A stretch of DNA of 9,489 bases from Planctomycetes bacterium RBG_16_43_13 (GTDB taxonomy: Bacteria; Planctomycetota; MHYJ01). Under the pieces are notes generated by a model, which was not told the origin of the DNA, made no database searches, and worked only from the letters and a program-made list of their open reading frames with translations. Both the position numbers and the translations under genes were made by a program. Below, in pieces: positions 1-6,363 of this stretch (its first letter is position 1; the number at the start of each line of letters is the position of its first letter). Location: positions 5,131 through 14,619 of the forward strand of contig MHYJ01000162.1 of NCBI GenBank assembly GCA_001828445.1. Reading direction: 5' to 3'.

Positions 1-537
1 CTGTGCCTTTTTATAATCCTCTGCGGCATTGCCTCTTATGATGTAGCCCATCCCGCCTGCGACGAGGACTTTTCCATTGTCGAGAAGCGTGGCGGTGTGC
101 ATACCGGGAGCGGATGGGATGTCGATACGGGCGTCGCCGAGTGAGCCGACTTCGCTCCATTTATTTTTATTTGCGTCGAAGAGGGCGGAGGCGAGGATTG
201 GCTCGATAGATGCCTTCGCATCTTTTTTCTTCAGGTTTTCGATAGTCAATCCGCCGATAGCGAGGACATTGCCGTCGTTCAAGAGGACTGCGCGATGGAG
301 CGCGCGGAAGGACGTATCGGTATCAGCGTCTAATTTTTTGATGGTGTTGAAAGTTTTGATGTTAGAAGTTTTATAGGCGTCCAGGGCGTCCAATTTTTTA
401 ACGGTGTCGATGTGATGCTTGTCCTTCGTTTTCATTTCGTCGTTCTCCTTATTAGTATGGTGTGCCTGCCCGCAGGCGATTGGGAAAAGTAGCAGACAGC
501 AAAGTTGGCTTACTCTCAACCACTTTTTCGATATCAT
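1..537 (-). CDS. Exported Kelch/galactose-oxidase-type beta-propeller protein, 5' part only
   Basis: This frame is open for all 179 codons from ATG at 537 to the left edge, so the C-terminus is missing. The N-terminus MISKKWLRVSQLCCLLLFPIACGQ is a basic-hydrophobic export signal. Cys22 in FPIAC resembles a lipobox but has Pro at -3, so a lipoprotein is possible but not certain. A Lys-rich linker follows with an imperfect internal repeat (DTVKKLDA, then NTIKKLDA). Two propeller blades come next: HRAVLLNDGNVLAIGG, then an ALFDANKNKWSEVGSL segment and HTATLLDNGKVLVAGG. The pattern of HTATLL-DGKVLVAGG with YD...W between is typical of Kelch and galactose-oxidase repeats. The role is probably binding or a structural function outside the cytoplasm; the substrate is unknown. 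An alternative start at 435 has a good AAGGAG site 9 nt upstream (445-450) but would lose the signal peptide. I prefer 537, which has a -10-like TAAAAT 8 nt upstream. Codons end mostly in C, unlike the tRNA-led operon. Confidence 0.8.
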   Translation of the reverse strand, partial: MISKKWLRVSQLCCLLLFPIACGQAHHTNKENDEMKTKDKHHIDTVKKLDALDAYKTSNIKTFNTIKKLDADTDTSFRALHRAVLLNDGNVLAIGGLTIENLKKKDAKASIEPILASALFDANKNKWSEVGSLGDARIDIPSAPGMHTATLLDNGKVLVAGGMGYIIRGNAAEDYKKAQ

Positions 538-545
538 ACTCTCTG

Positions 546-551
546 ATTTTA
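546..551 (-). promoter_or_regulatory. Candidate -10 box for the Kelch-type gene (leaderless arrangement)
   Basis: Read on the minus strand this is TAAAAT, 8 nt before the ATG at 537, which would give a transcript with almost no 5' leader. No convincing -35 is seen 16-18 nt upstream. A consensus TATAAT (plus-strand ATTATA at 605-610) is a possible alternative that would give a leader of about 65 nt. Inference from sequence only. Confidence 0.3.
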
Positions 552-616
552 GAACAAGTTATCCATCCAAATATCGGTAATGTGTAATACTGTGGGCATA
601 CTCTATTATATTTTCT

Positions 617-645
617 TTGCAATTACAAGCGTTCTCCTATATATT
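617..645 (+). promoter_or_regulatory. Candidate sigma-70-type promoter for tRNA-Phe and the downstream operon
   Basis: TTGCAA (617-622) and TATATT (640-645) are separated by exactly 17 nt, matching the -35/-10 consensus at 4/6 and 5/6 positions. Initiation near 652 would leave about 60 nt of 5' leader to be trimmed before the tRNA at 712. No terminator is visible between the tRNA and the transketolase gene, so the same promoter may drive the genes behind it. Confidence 0.45.
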
Positions 646-711
646 CTCGGGCTGTCGCAACAATATATTAGCAGTATAGTAAATGTAGTGATAGTATGGT
701 TTTATAACTCA

Positions 712-783
712 GGGCAGGTAGCTCAGCGGTAGAGCTCTGGACTGAAAATCCAGGAGTCGCCGGTTCGATCCCGGCCCTGCCCA
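712..783 (+). tRNA. tRNA-Phe (anticodon GAA)
   Basis: A complete 72-nt cloverleaf is visible. The acceptor stem GGGCAGG (712-718) pairs perfectly with CCTGCCC (776-782), with A783 as discriminator base. The D arm GCTC/GAGC encloses AGCGGTA. The anticodon stem CTGGA/TCCAG (737-741, 749-753) carries loop CTGAAAA with anticodon GAA at 744-746, preceded by the invariant T. The variable loop is 5 nt. The T arm GCCGG/CCGGC (759-763, 771-775) closes TTCGATC. The 3' CCA is not encoded and must be added by a nucleotidyltransferase. The gene sits 23 nt upstream of the transketolase start on the same strand, so it probably heads the transcription unit. GAA reads both UUU and UUC codons. Confidence 0.97.
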
Positions 784-795
784 TATTTAATATGG
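781..795 (+). repeat. Small inverted repeat at the tRNA 3' end
   Basis: CCATAT (781-786) and ATATGG (790-795) are perfect complements around a 3-nt centre. The left arm includes the last two acceptor bases and the discriminator of the tRNA. It is too short and AT-rich, with no T-run, to be a terminator. It could mark the cleavage point between the tRNA and the downstream mRNA, or be chance. Confidence 0.3.
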
Positions 796-806
796 CAAGT
801 TAATTT

Positions 807-1634
807 ATGTCCATTACTTCTAAACATACACTATCTGAATTAAAAGGTATAGCTAAGCACCTACGTCGACATATAATTAATATGACCACTGCCGCTGGTT
901 CTGGACATCCTGGCGGTGCTTTGTCTGCTGTAGAGATAGTAACAACGTTATATTTCCGTGTAATGAGGTATGATGTGAATAATCCTAAATCGCCGGATAG
1001 AGATAGATTTATATTGTCAAAGGGGCATGCGTGCACGGTGCTATATGCGGCGTTAGCAGAGATGGGGTACTACGAGGTAGATGAGCTCGTATCATTTAGA
1101 AAACTTGGCAGTCCATTTCAGGGACATCCTTGTATGAAGAAAGCAGTTGGCGTAGAAATACCAACTGGTTCTCTTGGGCAGGGGTTGTCTGCTGGCATAG
1201 GGATGGCGCTTGCTGGGAAGTTAGATAAAAAGGACTATAGAGCGTATGTGTTATTAGGTGATGGAGAAAACCAAGAAGGTCAGATATGGGAGGCGGCTAT
1301 GTCAGCTGCACATTATAAACTTGATAATCTTTGTGTTATATTAGACCATAACAATTTACAGATAGATGGTGCTGTATCAGATATTATGGCTATCGAACCA
1401 ATTGCGGATAAATGGCGGGCATTTGGGTGGAATGTGATCTGCGTAGATGGTCATAACTGGGATGATATATTCTCTGCTTTTGATACGGCTAAAACCGTAA
1501 AAGGCAGGCCTACTATCATCATAGCTAAAACAGTAAAGGGGAAGGGGGTCTCATTTATGGAAGGTCAGGTTGATTGGCATGGCAAAGCACCCTCAAAAGA
1601 GCAAAGCGAAAAGGCGTTAAAAGAACTGGAATAA
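807..1634 (+). CDS. tktA: Transketolase, N-terminal (ThDP pyrophosphate-binding) subunit
   Basis: This 275-residue protein corresponds to the N-terminal domain only of transketolase. Transketolase moves two-carbon ketol units between sugar phosphates in the non-oxidative pentose phosphate pathway, in the cytoplasm, using thiamine diphosphate and a divalent metal. Visible family motifs are SGHPGG with His34, SKGHA with His74, GSPFQGHP with His107, GSLGQGLS (121-128), and the ThDP signature from GDGENQEGQ (151-159) to DHNN (180-183). TVKGKG (242-247) and WHG (257-259) close the domain. The length matches split-type N-terminal subunits, not the full enzyme of about 620-670 residues. The partner carrying the pyrimidine-binding and C-terminal domains usually follows immediately; here tsaD follows instead, so the partner must be encoded elsewhere. 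No Shine-Dalgarno site precedes the start; the upstream ATG at 793 meets a stop within a few codons. The gene symbol follows common use for split transketolases and is tentative. Confidence 0.93.
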   Translation: MSITSKHTLSELKGIAKHLRRHIINMTTAAGSGHPGGALSAVEIVTTLYFRVMRYDVNNPKSPDRDRFILSKGHACTVLYAALAEMGYYEVDELVSFRKLGSPFQGHPCMKKAVGVEIPTGSLGQGLSAGIGMALAGKLDKKDYRAYVLLGDGENQEGQIWEAAMSAAHYKLDNLCVILDHNNLQIDGAVSDIMAIEPIADKWRAFGWNVICVDGHNWDDIFSAFDTAKTVKGRPTIIIAKTVKGKGVSFMEGQVDWHGKAPSKEQSEKALKELE

Positions 1635-1668
1635 CTACTACCGATAAACCATTTCTTAAATATAAAAA

Positions 1669-2715
1669 ATGTTCACTTGTCTTGGTATAGAAACATCCTG
1701 TGATGAGACATCTGCCTCTGTAGTAGTAGATGGCAAGAAGATACTATCTAACGTTGTCCAAACGCAGATCAATTTGCATAAGATATATGGTGGTGTTGTA
1801 CCAGAGATTGCCTGCCGTGCCCATATAGAAATGATATTACCTGTAATTGATAAAGCATTATCTGACGCATCTCTCTCTTTGGACGATATAGATGCTCTGG
1901 CGGTAACAAACTCCCCCGGTTTAATTGGTGCACTACTTGTAGGAGTATCTATAGCCAAGTCATTAGCTCTAACAACTAACCTGCCTCTTATAGGTGTTGA
2001 CCATATACAAGCACATATTTATGCCTGCCGGCTTGCCAGTGAACAGGAGGATGGAGAAACTATCAAGTTACAATCGCCATCATATCCTTGCATAAGTATG
2101 GTTGTATCGGGTGGTCATACGAGTATTTATCTTAGCGAGAGCGAAATAGAGCATAAACTTCTTGGCTCTACTACTGACGATGCCGCAGGAGAGGCATTTG
2201 ATAAGGTGGCTAAGATACTTGGTCTCTCGTTCCCGGGAGGCCCTGCTATAGAGAAATCAGCTATGGATGGTGATAGGGATGCTATAAAATTACCACGTGC
2301 ATATTTGGACAAGGATTCTCTCGATTTTAGTTTCAGTGGCATAAAGACAGCAGTTCTCTACTACGTGAAGGGGCAGAATGCTCTAAAAGATAGGATATTG
2401 AGCCAGAAGGAAGTATCAGACATATCAGCGAGTTTTCAAGAAGCTATGGTAGATATTTTAGTAGATAAAGCTATAGCAGCTGTTCAGAAAAACCAAGTGA
2501 GTAATATAGTTGTAGGTGGTGGGGTAGCTTGTAATAAAAGATTAAAGGAGAAACTCTGTGAAAAGGCATCTTCATTTGGCTACAGTGCGTATTTTCCGCC
2601 AGCTAAGTTTTGTACCGATAATGCAGCAATGGTAGCCGGCATTGCATATCATTTATGGAAAGCAGAAAGAATTTCAGATTTGTATTTGGATGCAGTTCCT
2701 ACCAAATTGTGTTAA
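1669..2715 (+). CDS. tsaD: tRNA N6-threonylcarbamoyladenosine transferase TsaD (Gcp/YgjD/Kae1 family)
   Basis: TsaD transfers the threonylcarbamoyl group from threonylcarbamoyl-AMP to A37 of ANN-decoding tRNAs, working with TsaB and TsaE in bacteria (family knowledge). The 348-residue length is normal. The chain opens with LGIETSCDETS (5-15), the ASKHA phosphate-binding motif. Metal ligands are visible as H112 and H116 in DHIQAH and D317 in CTDNAAM. Other conserved blocks are VSGGHT (146-151), DDAAGEAFDKV (170-180), FPGGPAIE (188-195), DFSFSGIKTAV (219-229) and GGGVACNKRL (283-292). The start gives the usual N-terminus a few residues before LGIETS. The upstream gap to the transketolase stop is 34 nt, AT-rich and without a Shine-Dalgarno site. 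It is probably cotranscribed with its neighbours; a tRNA-modification gene behind a tRNA gene may be coincidence, since this enzyme does not act on tRNA-Phe. Confidence 0.97.
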   Translation: MFTCLGIETSCDETSASVVVDGKKILSNVVQTQINLHKIYGGVVPEIACRAHIEMILPVIDKALSDASLSLDDIDALAVTNSPGLIGALLVGVSIAKSLALTTNLPLIGVDHIQAHIYACRLASEQEDGETIKLQSPSYPCISMVVSGGHTSIYLSESEIEHKLLGSTTDDAAGEAFDKVAKILGLSFPGGPAIEKSAMDGDRDAIKLPRAYLDKDSLDFSFSGIKTAVLYYVKGQNALKDRILSQKEVSDISASFQEAMVDILVDKAIAAVQKNQVSNIVVGGGVACNKRLKEKLCEKASSFGYSAYFPPAKFCTDNAAMVAGIAYHLWKAERISDLYLDAVPTKLC

Positions 2716-2724
2716 AAGTATACC

Positions 2725-2739
2725 TAAGATAGTATCTTA
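2725..2739 (+). repeat. 15-bp perfect dyad between tsaD and moaB-type gene
   Basis: TAAGATA and TATCTTA flank a single central G, giving an exact inverted repeat ten bases after the tsaD stop. A second short palindrome, CTTATAAG, lies at 2750-2757 just before the next gene. The 1-nt centre rules out an RNA hairpin of full length, so a protein-binding site is the better guess, if it is functional at all. Confidence 0.3.
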
Positions 2740-2765
2740 TGTCGTTAAACTTATAAGAGCATAAT

Positions 2766-3278
2766 ATGGGTGTTGAGGAGCATAAGAAATATTCTGGTGA
2801 TGTGGGTGTTGTAAGATGTGCTATTCTTGTAATTAGCGACACCAAGACATTTGATACGGATACATCTGGGAAATTGGCTCAAGAGGTGTTGGAGAAGGAT
2901 GGTAATGAAGTTAAGTTGCGTAGTATAATTAGAAACGATGTAGAAGTGGTAAGAAAGGAGATATCTGTATTGCTGTCAGAGAACATTGATTTGATAGTAA
3001 CAATAGGGGGGACTGGTATTAGTAAAAAGGATTTGAGTATAGAGGCAGTACGCGAGTTTTTAGATAAAGAACTTGATGGGTTTGGTGAGCTATTTCGCAG
3101 TATGAGTGTAAAAGAAATTGGCACAGCCGCAATTATGAGTCGAGCACTATTGGGCACTTCAAATGGTAAAGTAATATTGTGCATACCCGGCTCTACAGCC
3201 GCAGTTCGTCTGGCGATAGAGGATATCCTATTACCAGAACTAAAGCATATACTTTGGGAACTTAGAAGATATGCTTAA
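2766..3278 (+). CDS. moaB: MoaB/MogA-family molybdopterin-binding protein
   Basis: Proteins of this family bind molybdopterin; MogA-type members adenylylate it before molybdenum insertion in molybdenum-cofactor synthesis, in the cytoplasm. The 170 residues match the usual length of bacterial MoaB. The motifs run in family order: ILVISDT (20-26) and TDTSG (31-35) near the start, then GGTGISKKD (81-89), where many relatives have GGTGxxxRD. GFGELFR (105-111), EIGTAAIMSRALLG (117-130), the PGS loop (141-143) and LPELKH (156-161) follow. MoaB and MogA are hard to separate by eye, and the symbol is chosen on length and the GFGELFR/SRA pattern. No other molybdenum-cofactor gene is in the window. It is placed 50 nt after tsaD and overlaps the next gene by 8 nt. 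No clear Shine-Dalgarno site is seen. An internal start a few codons later cannot be excluded. Confidence 0.88.
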   Translation: MGVEEHKKYSGDVGVVRCAILVISDTKTFDTDTSGKLAQEVLEKDGNEVKLRSIIRNDVEVVRKEISVLLSENIDLIVTIGGTGISKKDLSIEAVREFLDKELDGFGELFRSMSVKEIGTAAIMSRALLGTSNGKVILCIPGSTAAVRLAIEDILLPELKHILWELRRYA

Positions 3279-5142
3279 TTGGTTCTGGCAGTTAAGATTG
3301 TGGGGCAAAATAGCACTATTAGTTTTTTTATCACTCATATTAGGATTATTACTGTATATTGTAGTTATGGCAGTACAGTATAATAGATTCAACACCACCG
3401 TTGACAACTTCATACCGTATAATGCAGATGTGAAGTTCTTTGTAAATGATGCTGAAAGCAACTGGTCTAATATTCAGAAAACAGAGCTATATAATGTAAT
3501 TAGGAAAGCTATTACTGAAGACAAGGTAATTAGAAAGCAAATCTCTACATATCTATCTGGCAATAAGTTGCCTACTTTGGAAGATATAGGGGATGTAAGG
3601 TTTAGGCAGAGATACAGCAGTTTTATTTCTGAATATTGGACTTTGCGTCTATTTGGGAAGTCGGTAGGGGGTGGGGCAGTAATAGGCGATAGTATATCAG
3701 ATATCAAGATATTAGTTGCTACCAAGATATCTTTTATAGATTTTCTGCTTAAACCGTTTATTGGTGTCTTCCATAATGTTGTAGACCTCGATATCATTGA
3801 TAAGGGCAACATAAAGTATTTCCGTAAGACATTATCAAGCACGTCTAATATTTATATAGCCATAGAGGATAACATAGCTGTAATTAGCAATGATGAACAG
3901 CTTCTGATTTCTTCCATAGACAGTTCTTTGGTCAACATTCCCAAAGTGAGCGGAACAAAGGCAGATGTTCCTATACGCGTTGGTATAGATTTATCCAAGG
4001 ATAATGCTATTTTAGATAAGTTTAGAGATGTTTTCAGAGTATTTCCTACGAACGCCGTGATGCATTTCATAGAGCCGAACGATATAAAATATATAGAGAT
4101 AGATGCTAATTACTTACATAGTGGATTACATACTAACGTATTATTGCATTTCGTAGAAAATAAGATATCGCCGTTTAGCCAATCGTTAGAAACAACTAAC
4201 CATATAGCTATTGAGCCGCAACATTATACGTTCTCTGAAATATTTAATGTGAGTAACTATACTTTATGGAGTAAATTGAAATCATACCTACTCATTACAA
4301 GTGATAACAAGATTAGAAATGAAACAGAACGTATATTAAGTAACACATTAAAGTCCCTTATAGATAGTGGATTTGAGAGCAGATTATTACCACAACTGGA
4401 TAATGCCAGTTGCATAGCTATAGACAGTGAAGAATTTACCTTCAGGAGTGGCGATAGTAAGTGGACAGGACAGTTTCCTACAATAGTGTTTATAGCTGCG
4501 GTTAAGGGAAGTGGGCGGGTTGTTAATGTGTTAGATGATGTTGCTAAAAGTATATTAAGTAAGAACCAACGGCTCGGCAGTATATCACGAATGGATTATA
4601 ATGGTTCTGATATTCACTTCTTCGATAGAAACTTTTCATCTTTTGAGGTGGCAAACGTAGTTAATCCTTACTATGCTGAGGTAAATGGCTATCTGGTTTT
4701 AACCACGTCCAAATCTTCTATGCTAAAAACAGTTGATATGTTATCAGATGTACACATGAAACGTTCTGATGAAACTTCCACTCATCACATTGCAAAGATA
4801 GATGTAAATGTTGGTAAAGTTATAAAAGCGACTGAAGGACCTATACATCTTATAGCAGAGCAGACGGTTAATACGCCTGATAATAGGAGATTGAAGAGGA
4901 CGCAGATAGAGAAGGCAGAATCTACGTATAAGAAAAGTCCAAGCGGTATGAATTCGGAGGAATTTGCTAAACACATTGACCAGCTTGTTACAGTGGCTAT
5001 GTCTAAGGAGCGAATGGAAAGGGAATTAATATTGAAGCAGGATATAAGGTTTTTAGATTACTTGGATACTGTTAATATTAAAATATATATGGAAGGTAAT
5101 GTAATGCATATTACTGCTGATGTTAGAGTATTGTCAAAATAG
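3271..5142 (+). CDS. Membrane-anchored extracytoplasmic protein of unknown function, DUF3352-like
   Basis: I do not recognise this 623-residue protein with certainty. A short basic N-terminus (WQLRLWGK) precedes one strong transmembrane segment at about residues 14-35; the remaining ~585 residues are polar with no second span, so the bulk should lie outside the cytoplasm with an N-in anchor. Two stretches look like repeats of one module: IKYFRKTLSS followed by YIAIEDNIAVISNDEQLL (about 180-212), and IHFFDRNFSS followed by YYAEVNGYLVLTTSKSSML (about 448-485). The pattern of a display strand followed by 'gyLVlttS...l' resembles proteins annotated DUF3352; this is an impression, not a search result. 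The C-terminal third contains a basic, probably helical segment (about 530-600). Its start overlaps the moaB-type stop by 8 nt, which suggests translational coupling. Its stop overlaps the 3' end of ruvB on the other strand by 9 nt. Codon use is AT-rich like the operon. Confidence 0.85.
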   Translation: MLNWFWQLRLWGKIALLVFLSLILGLLLYIVVMAVQYNRFNTTVDNFIPYNADVKFFVNDAESNWSNIQKTELYNVIRKAITEDKVIRKQISTYLSGNKLPTLEDIGDVRFRQRYSSFISEYWTLRLFGKSVGGGAVIGDSISDIKILVATKISFIDFLLKPFIGVFHNVVDLDIIDKGNIKYFRKTLSSTSNIYIAIEDNIAVISNDEQLLISSIDSSLVNIPKVSGTKADVPIRVGIDLSKDNAILDKFRDVFRVFPTNAVMHFIEPNDIKYIEIDANYLHSGLHTNVLLHFVENKISPFSQSLETTNHIAIEPQHYTFSEIFNVSNYTLWSKLKSYLLITSDNKIRNETERILSNTLKSLIDSGFESRLLPQLDNASCIAIDSEEFTFRSGDSKWTGQFPTIVFIAAVKGSGRVVNVLDDVAKSILSKNQRLGSISRMDYNGSDIHFFDRNFSSFEVANVVNPYYAEVNGYLVLTTSKSSMLKTVDMLSDVHMKRSDETSTHHIAKIDVNVGKVIKATEGPIHLIAEQTVNTPDNRRLKRTQIEKAESTYKKSPSGMNSEEFAKHIDQLVTVAMSKERMERELILKQDIRFLDYLDTVNIKIYMEGNVMHITADVRVLSK

Positions 5143-6147
5143 TCCTTCTTGATTTTCTTTCTTTGGTGTTATCCCTATATGTTTGAATGCAATCTCTGTT
5201 GCCTTTCTACCTCGCGGGGTGCGATGTAGGAAGCCCTGCTGTATAAGGAACGGCTCATATACGTCTTCTATAGTATCTTCCTCTTCTCCGACTGATACTG
5301 ATATAGTACTCAAGCCAACAGGTCCACCATTATGTGCAACTAATGTCTTTAGTATCTTCCTGTCCATTTCATCAAGCCCTTTTATATCGACACCAAGCAT
5401 ATTTAAGCCCTCTATTGCTATTGCCTTTGTTATCTTGCCCTGTGCCTTTACCTGTGCTAAATCTCTTATGCGTCGAAGATATCTATTAGCAATTCTCGGT
5501 GTGCCGCGTGAACGTTCCGATATTATAGTAGAACTCTCATCATCTATTGCTACACCTAATATTCGAGCCGAGCGGTTTATTATTGCCTTTAGGTCATCAT
5601 ACGGATAGAAATCGAGTTTCTCAAGTATGCCAAATCTTGCTCTGAATGGGTCGCTTAGTAGCCCCTCTCGTGTTGTTGCACCTACGAGTGTAAACCTTTT
5701 TAGTGGAAGGTTTATAGTTCTGGTATGAGGTCCGCTGTCCACATTTATATTTATAAAAAAATCCTCCATAGCAGAATATAGATATTCTTCTACGTCAGCA
5801 CTTATGCGATGTATCTCGTCTATAAATAATATATTTCCTTCTTCTAACTTGGTTAGTATGCTTGCGAGGTCGCCCGGCTTCTTGAGTATAGGTCCGGATG
5901 TCTGCTTTAGGTCTGCTCTCATTTCGTATGCAACCAGATGTGCCAACGTTGTCTTGCCTAAACCAGGCAAACCTGAAAAGAGTATATGGTCAAGTGGCTC
6001 ATGTCTTTTCTTCGTCGCCTTTATAGCTATATTAAGGTTTCCTACAATCTTTTTCTGCCCTATAAACTCTAAAAACGAAGTAGGGCGTAACGTCTCCTCA
6101 AACTTGTTGTCTTCCTCAGATTTGTAGTATGGATTTGCGTTCTTCAT
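5134..6147 (-). CDS. ruvB: Holliday junction branch-migration ATPase RuvB
   Basis: RuvB is the AAA+ hexameric motor that, with RuvA, drives branch migration of Holliday junctions during recombination and repair. The 337-residue length is typical. Motifs are in order: LRPTSFLEFIGQ (20-31), Walker A GLPGLGKTT (59-67) with Lys65, Walker B LFIDEIHR (107-114), sensor 1 GATTR (156-160), the DPFRARFGI segment (166-174) bearing the arginine finger, and sensor 2 RGTPRIANR (214-222). The C-terminal winged-helix domain ends with GFLHRTPRGRKAT and a short polar tail. ruvA and ruvC, often adjacent, are not in the window. The start has no Shine-Dalgarno site; a -35/-10 pair ends only 10 nt before the ATG, so the mRNA is probably almost leaderless. 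The 3' end overlaps the convergent membrane-protein gene by 9 nt and no terminator is visible. Confidence 0.98.
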   Translation of the reverse strand: MKNANPYYKSEEDNKFEETLRPTSFLEFIGQKKIVGNLNIAIKATKKRHEPLDHILFSGLPGLGKTTLAHLVAYEMRADLKQTSGPILKKPGDLASILTKLEEGNILFIDEIHRISADVEEYLYSAMEDFFININVDSGPHTRTINLPLKRFTLVGATTREGLLSDPFRARFGILEKLDFYPYDDLKAIINRSARILGVAIDDESSTIISERSRGTPRIANRYLRRIRDLAQVKAQGKITKAIAIEGLNMLGVDIKGLDEMDRKILKTLVAHNGGPVGLSTISVSVGEEEDTIEDVYEPFLIQQGFLHRTPRGRKATEIAFKHIGITPKKENQEGLF

Positions 6148-6157
6148 CAGGATAAGG

Positions 6158-6186
6158 ATTTTAAGCCGAATATCTGATTAAATCAA
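6158..6186 (-). promoter_or_regulatory. Candidate ruvB promoter, leaderless
   Basis: On the minus strand TTGATT (plus 6181-6186) and TAAAAT (plus 6158-6163) are 17 nt apart, matching consensus at 4/6 and 5/6. Ten nt separate the -10 from the ruvB ATG, so initiation would fall about 4-5 nt before it. The -35 lies inside the outer left arm of the inverted repeat at 6180-6290. Confidence 0.5.
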
Positions 6187-6290
6187 GGATTTGGGCTTGC
6201 CCCGTTAGAAATTTTTCGTATTGTGGGACTTTTCTTCAGGGTTGTAAATAAGCCCTCTCCTGCAGGATATTTCTAAACGGGGCTTGATTT
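6180..6290. repeat. Imperfect long inverted repeat between ruvB and the paralog cluster
   Basis: The core arms are GCCCCGTTAGAAAT (6199-6212) and ATTTCTAAACGGGGC (6269-6283), 14 bp with one bulged A. Outer arms AAATCAA (6180-6186) and TTGATTT (6284-6290) extend the pairing, with a 12-nt insertion (6187-6198) on the left side. The 56-nt centre contains GGGACTTTTC, an AAGCCC (6250-6255) that can pair instead with GGGCTT (6193-6198), and the 10-bp palindrome TCCTGCAGGA (6258-6267). The right arm runs into six T residues (6288-6293), so on the plus strand the whole resembles a long-looped terminator; no plus-strand gene precedes it. It has no coding capacity. It could be a MITE/REP-like dispersed element, a structured leader, or an operator region. 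Only one copy is in this window. Confidence 0.75.
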
Positions 6291-6311
6291 TTTCAATAAT
6301 TATGTAATAAT
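6284..6311 (+). promoter_or_regulatory. Candidate promoter of the secreted-paralog cluster
   Basis: TTGATT (6284-6289), in the right outer arm of the inverted repeat, is followed after 16 nt by AATAAT (6306-6311), matching the -10 consensus at 5/6. Initiation near 6318 would give a leader of about 58 nt ending in the Shine-Dalgarno site. The -10 falls in the second copy of an 8-bp direct repeat, AATAATTA (6295-6302 and 6306-6313), spaced 11 bp apart. A weaker alternative -10 is TATATT at 6339-6344. Confidence 0.35.
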
Positions 6312-6363
6312 TACACCTCTATCATCGAACTATAACCGTATATTGTTAGTTTTATTGTTTAGA

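Noticed and set aside
77..376. Plus-strand open frame of 99 codons
   Set aside because: It lies opposite the Kelch-type gene, whose frame shows recognisable propeller repeats and a signal peptide; no ribosome-binding site or family features support the plus frame.
6180..6290. CRISPR-like or riboswitch interpretation of the inverted repeat
   Set aside because: There is only one unit with no spacer-repeat periodicity, and I see no conserved core of any known riboswitch class.
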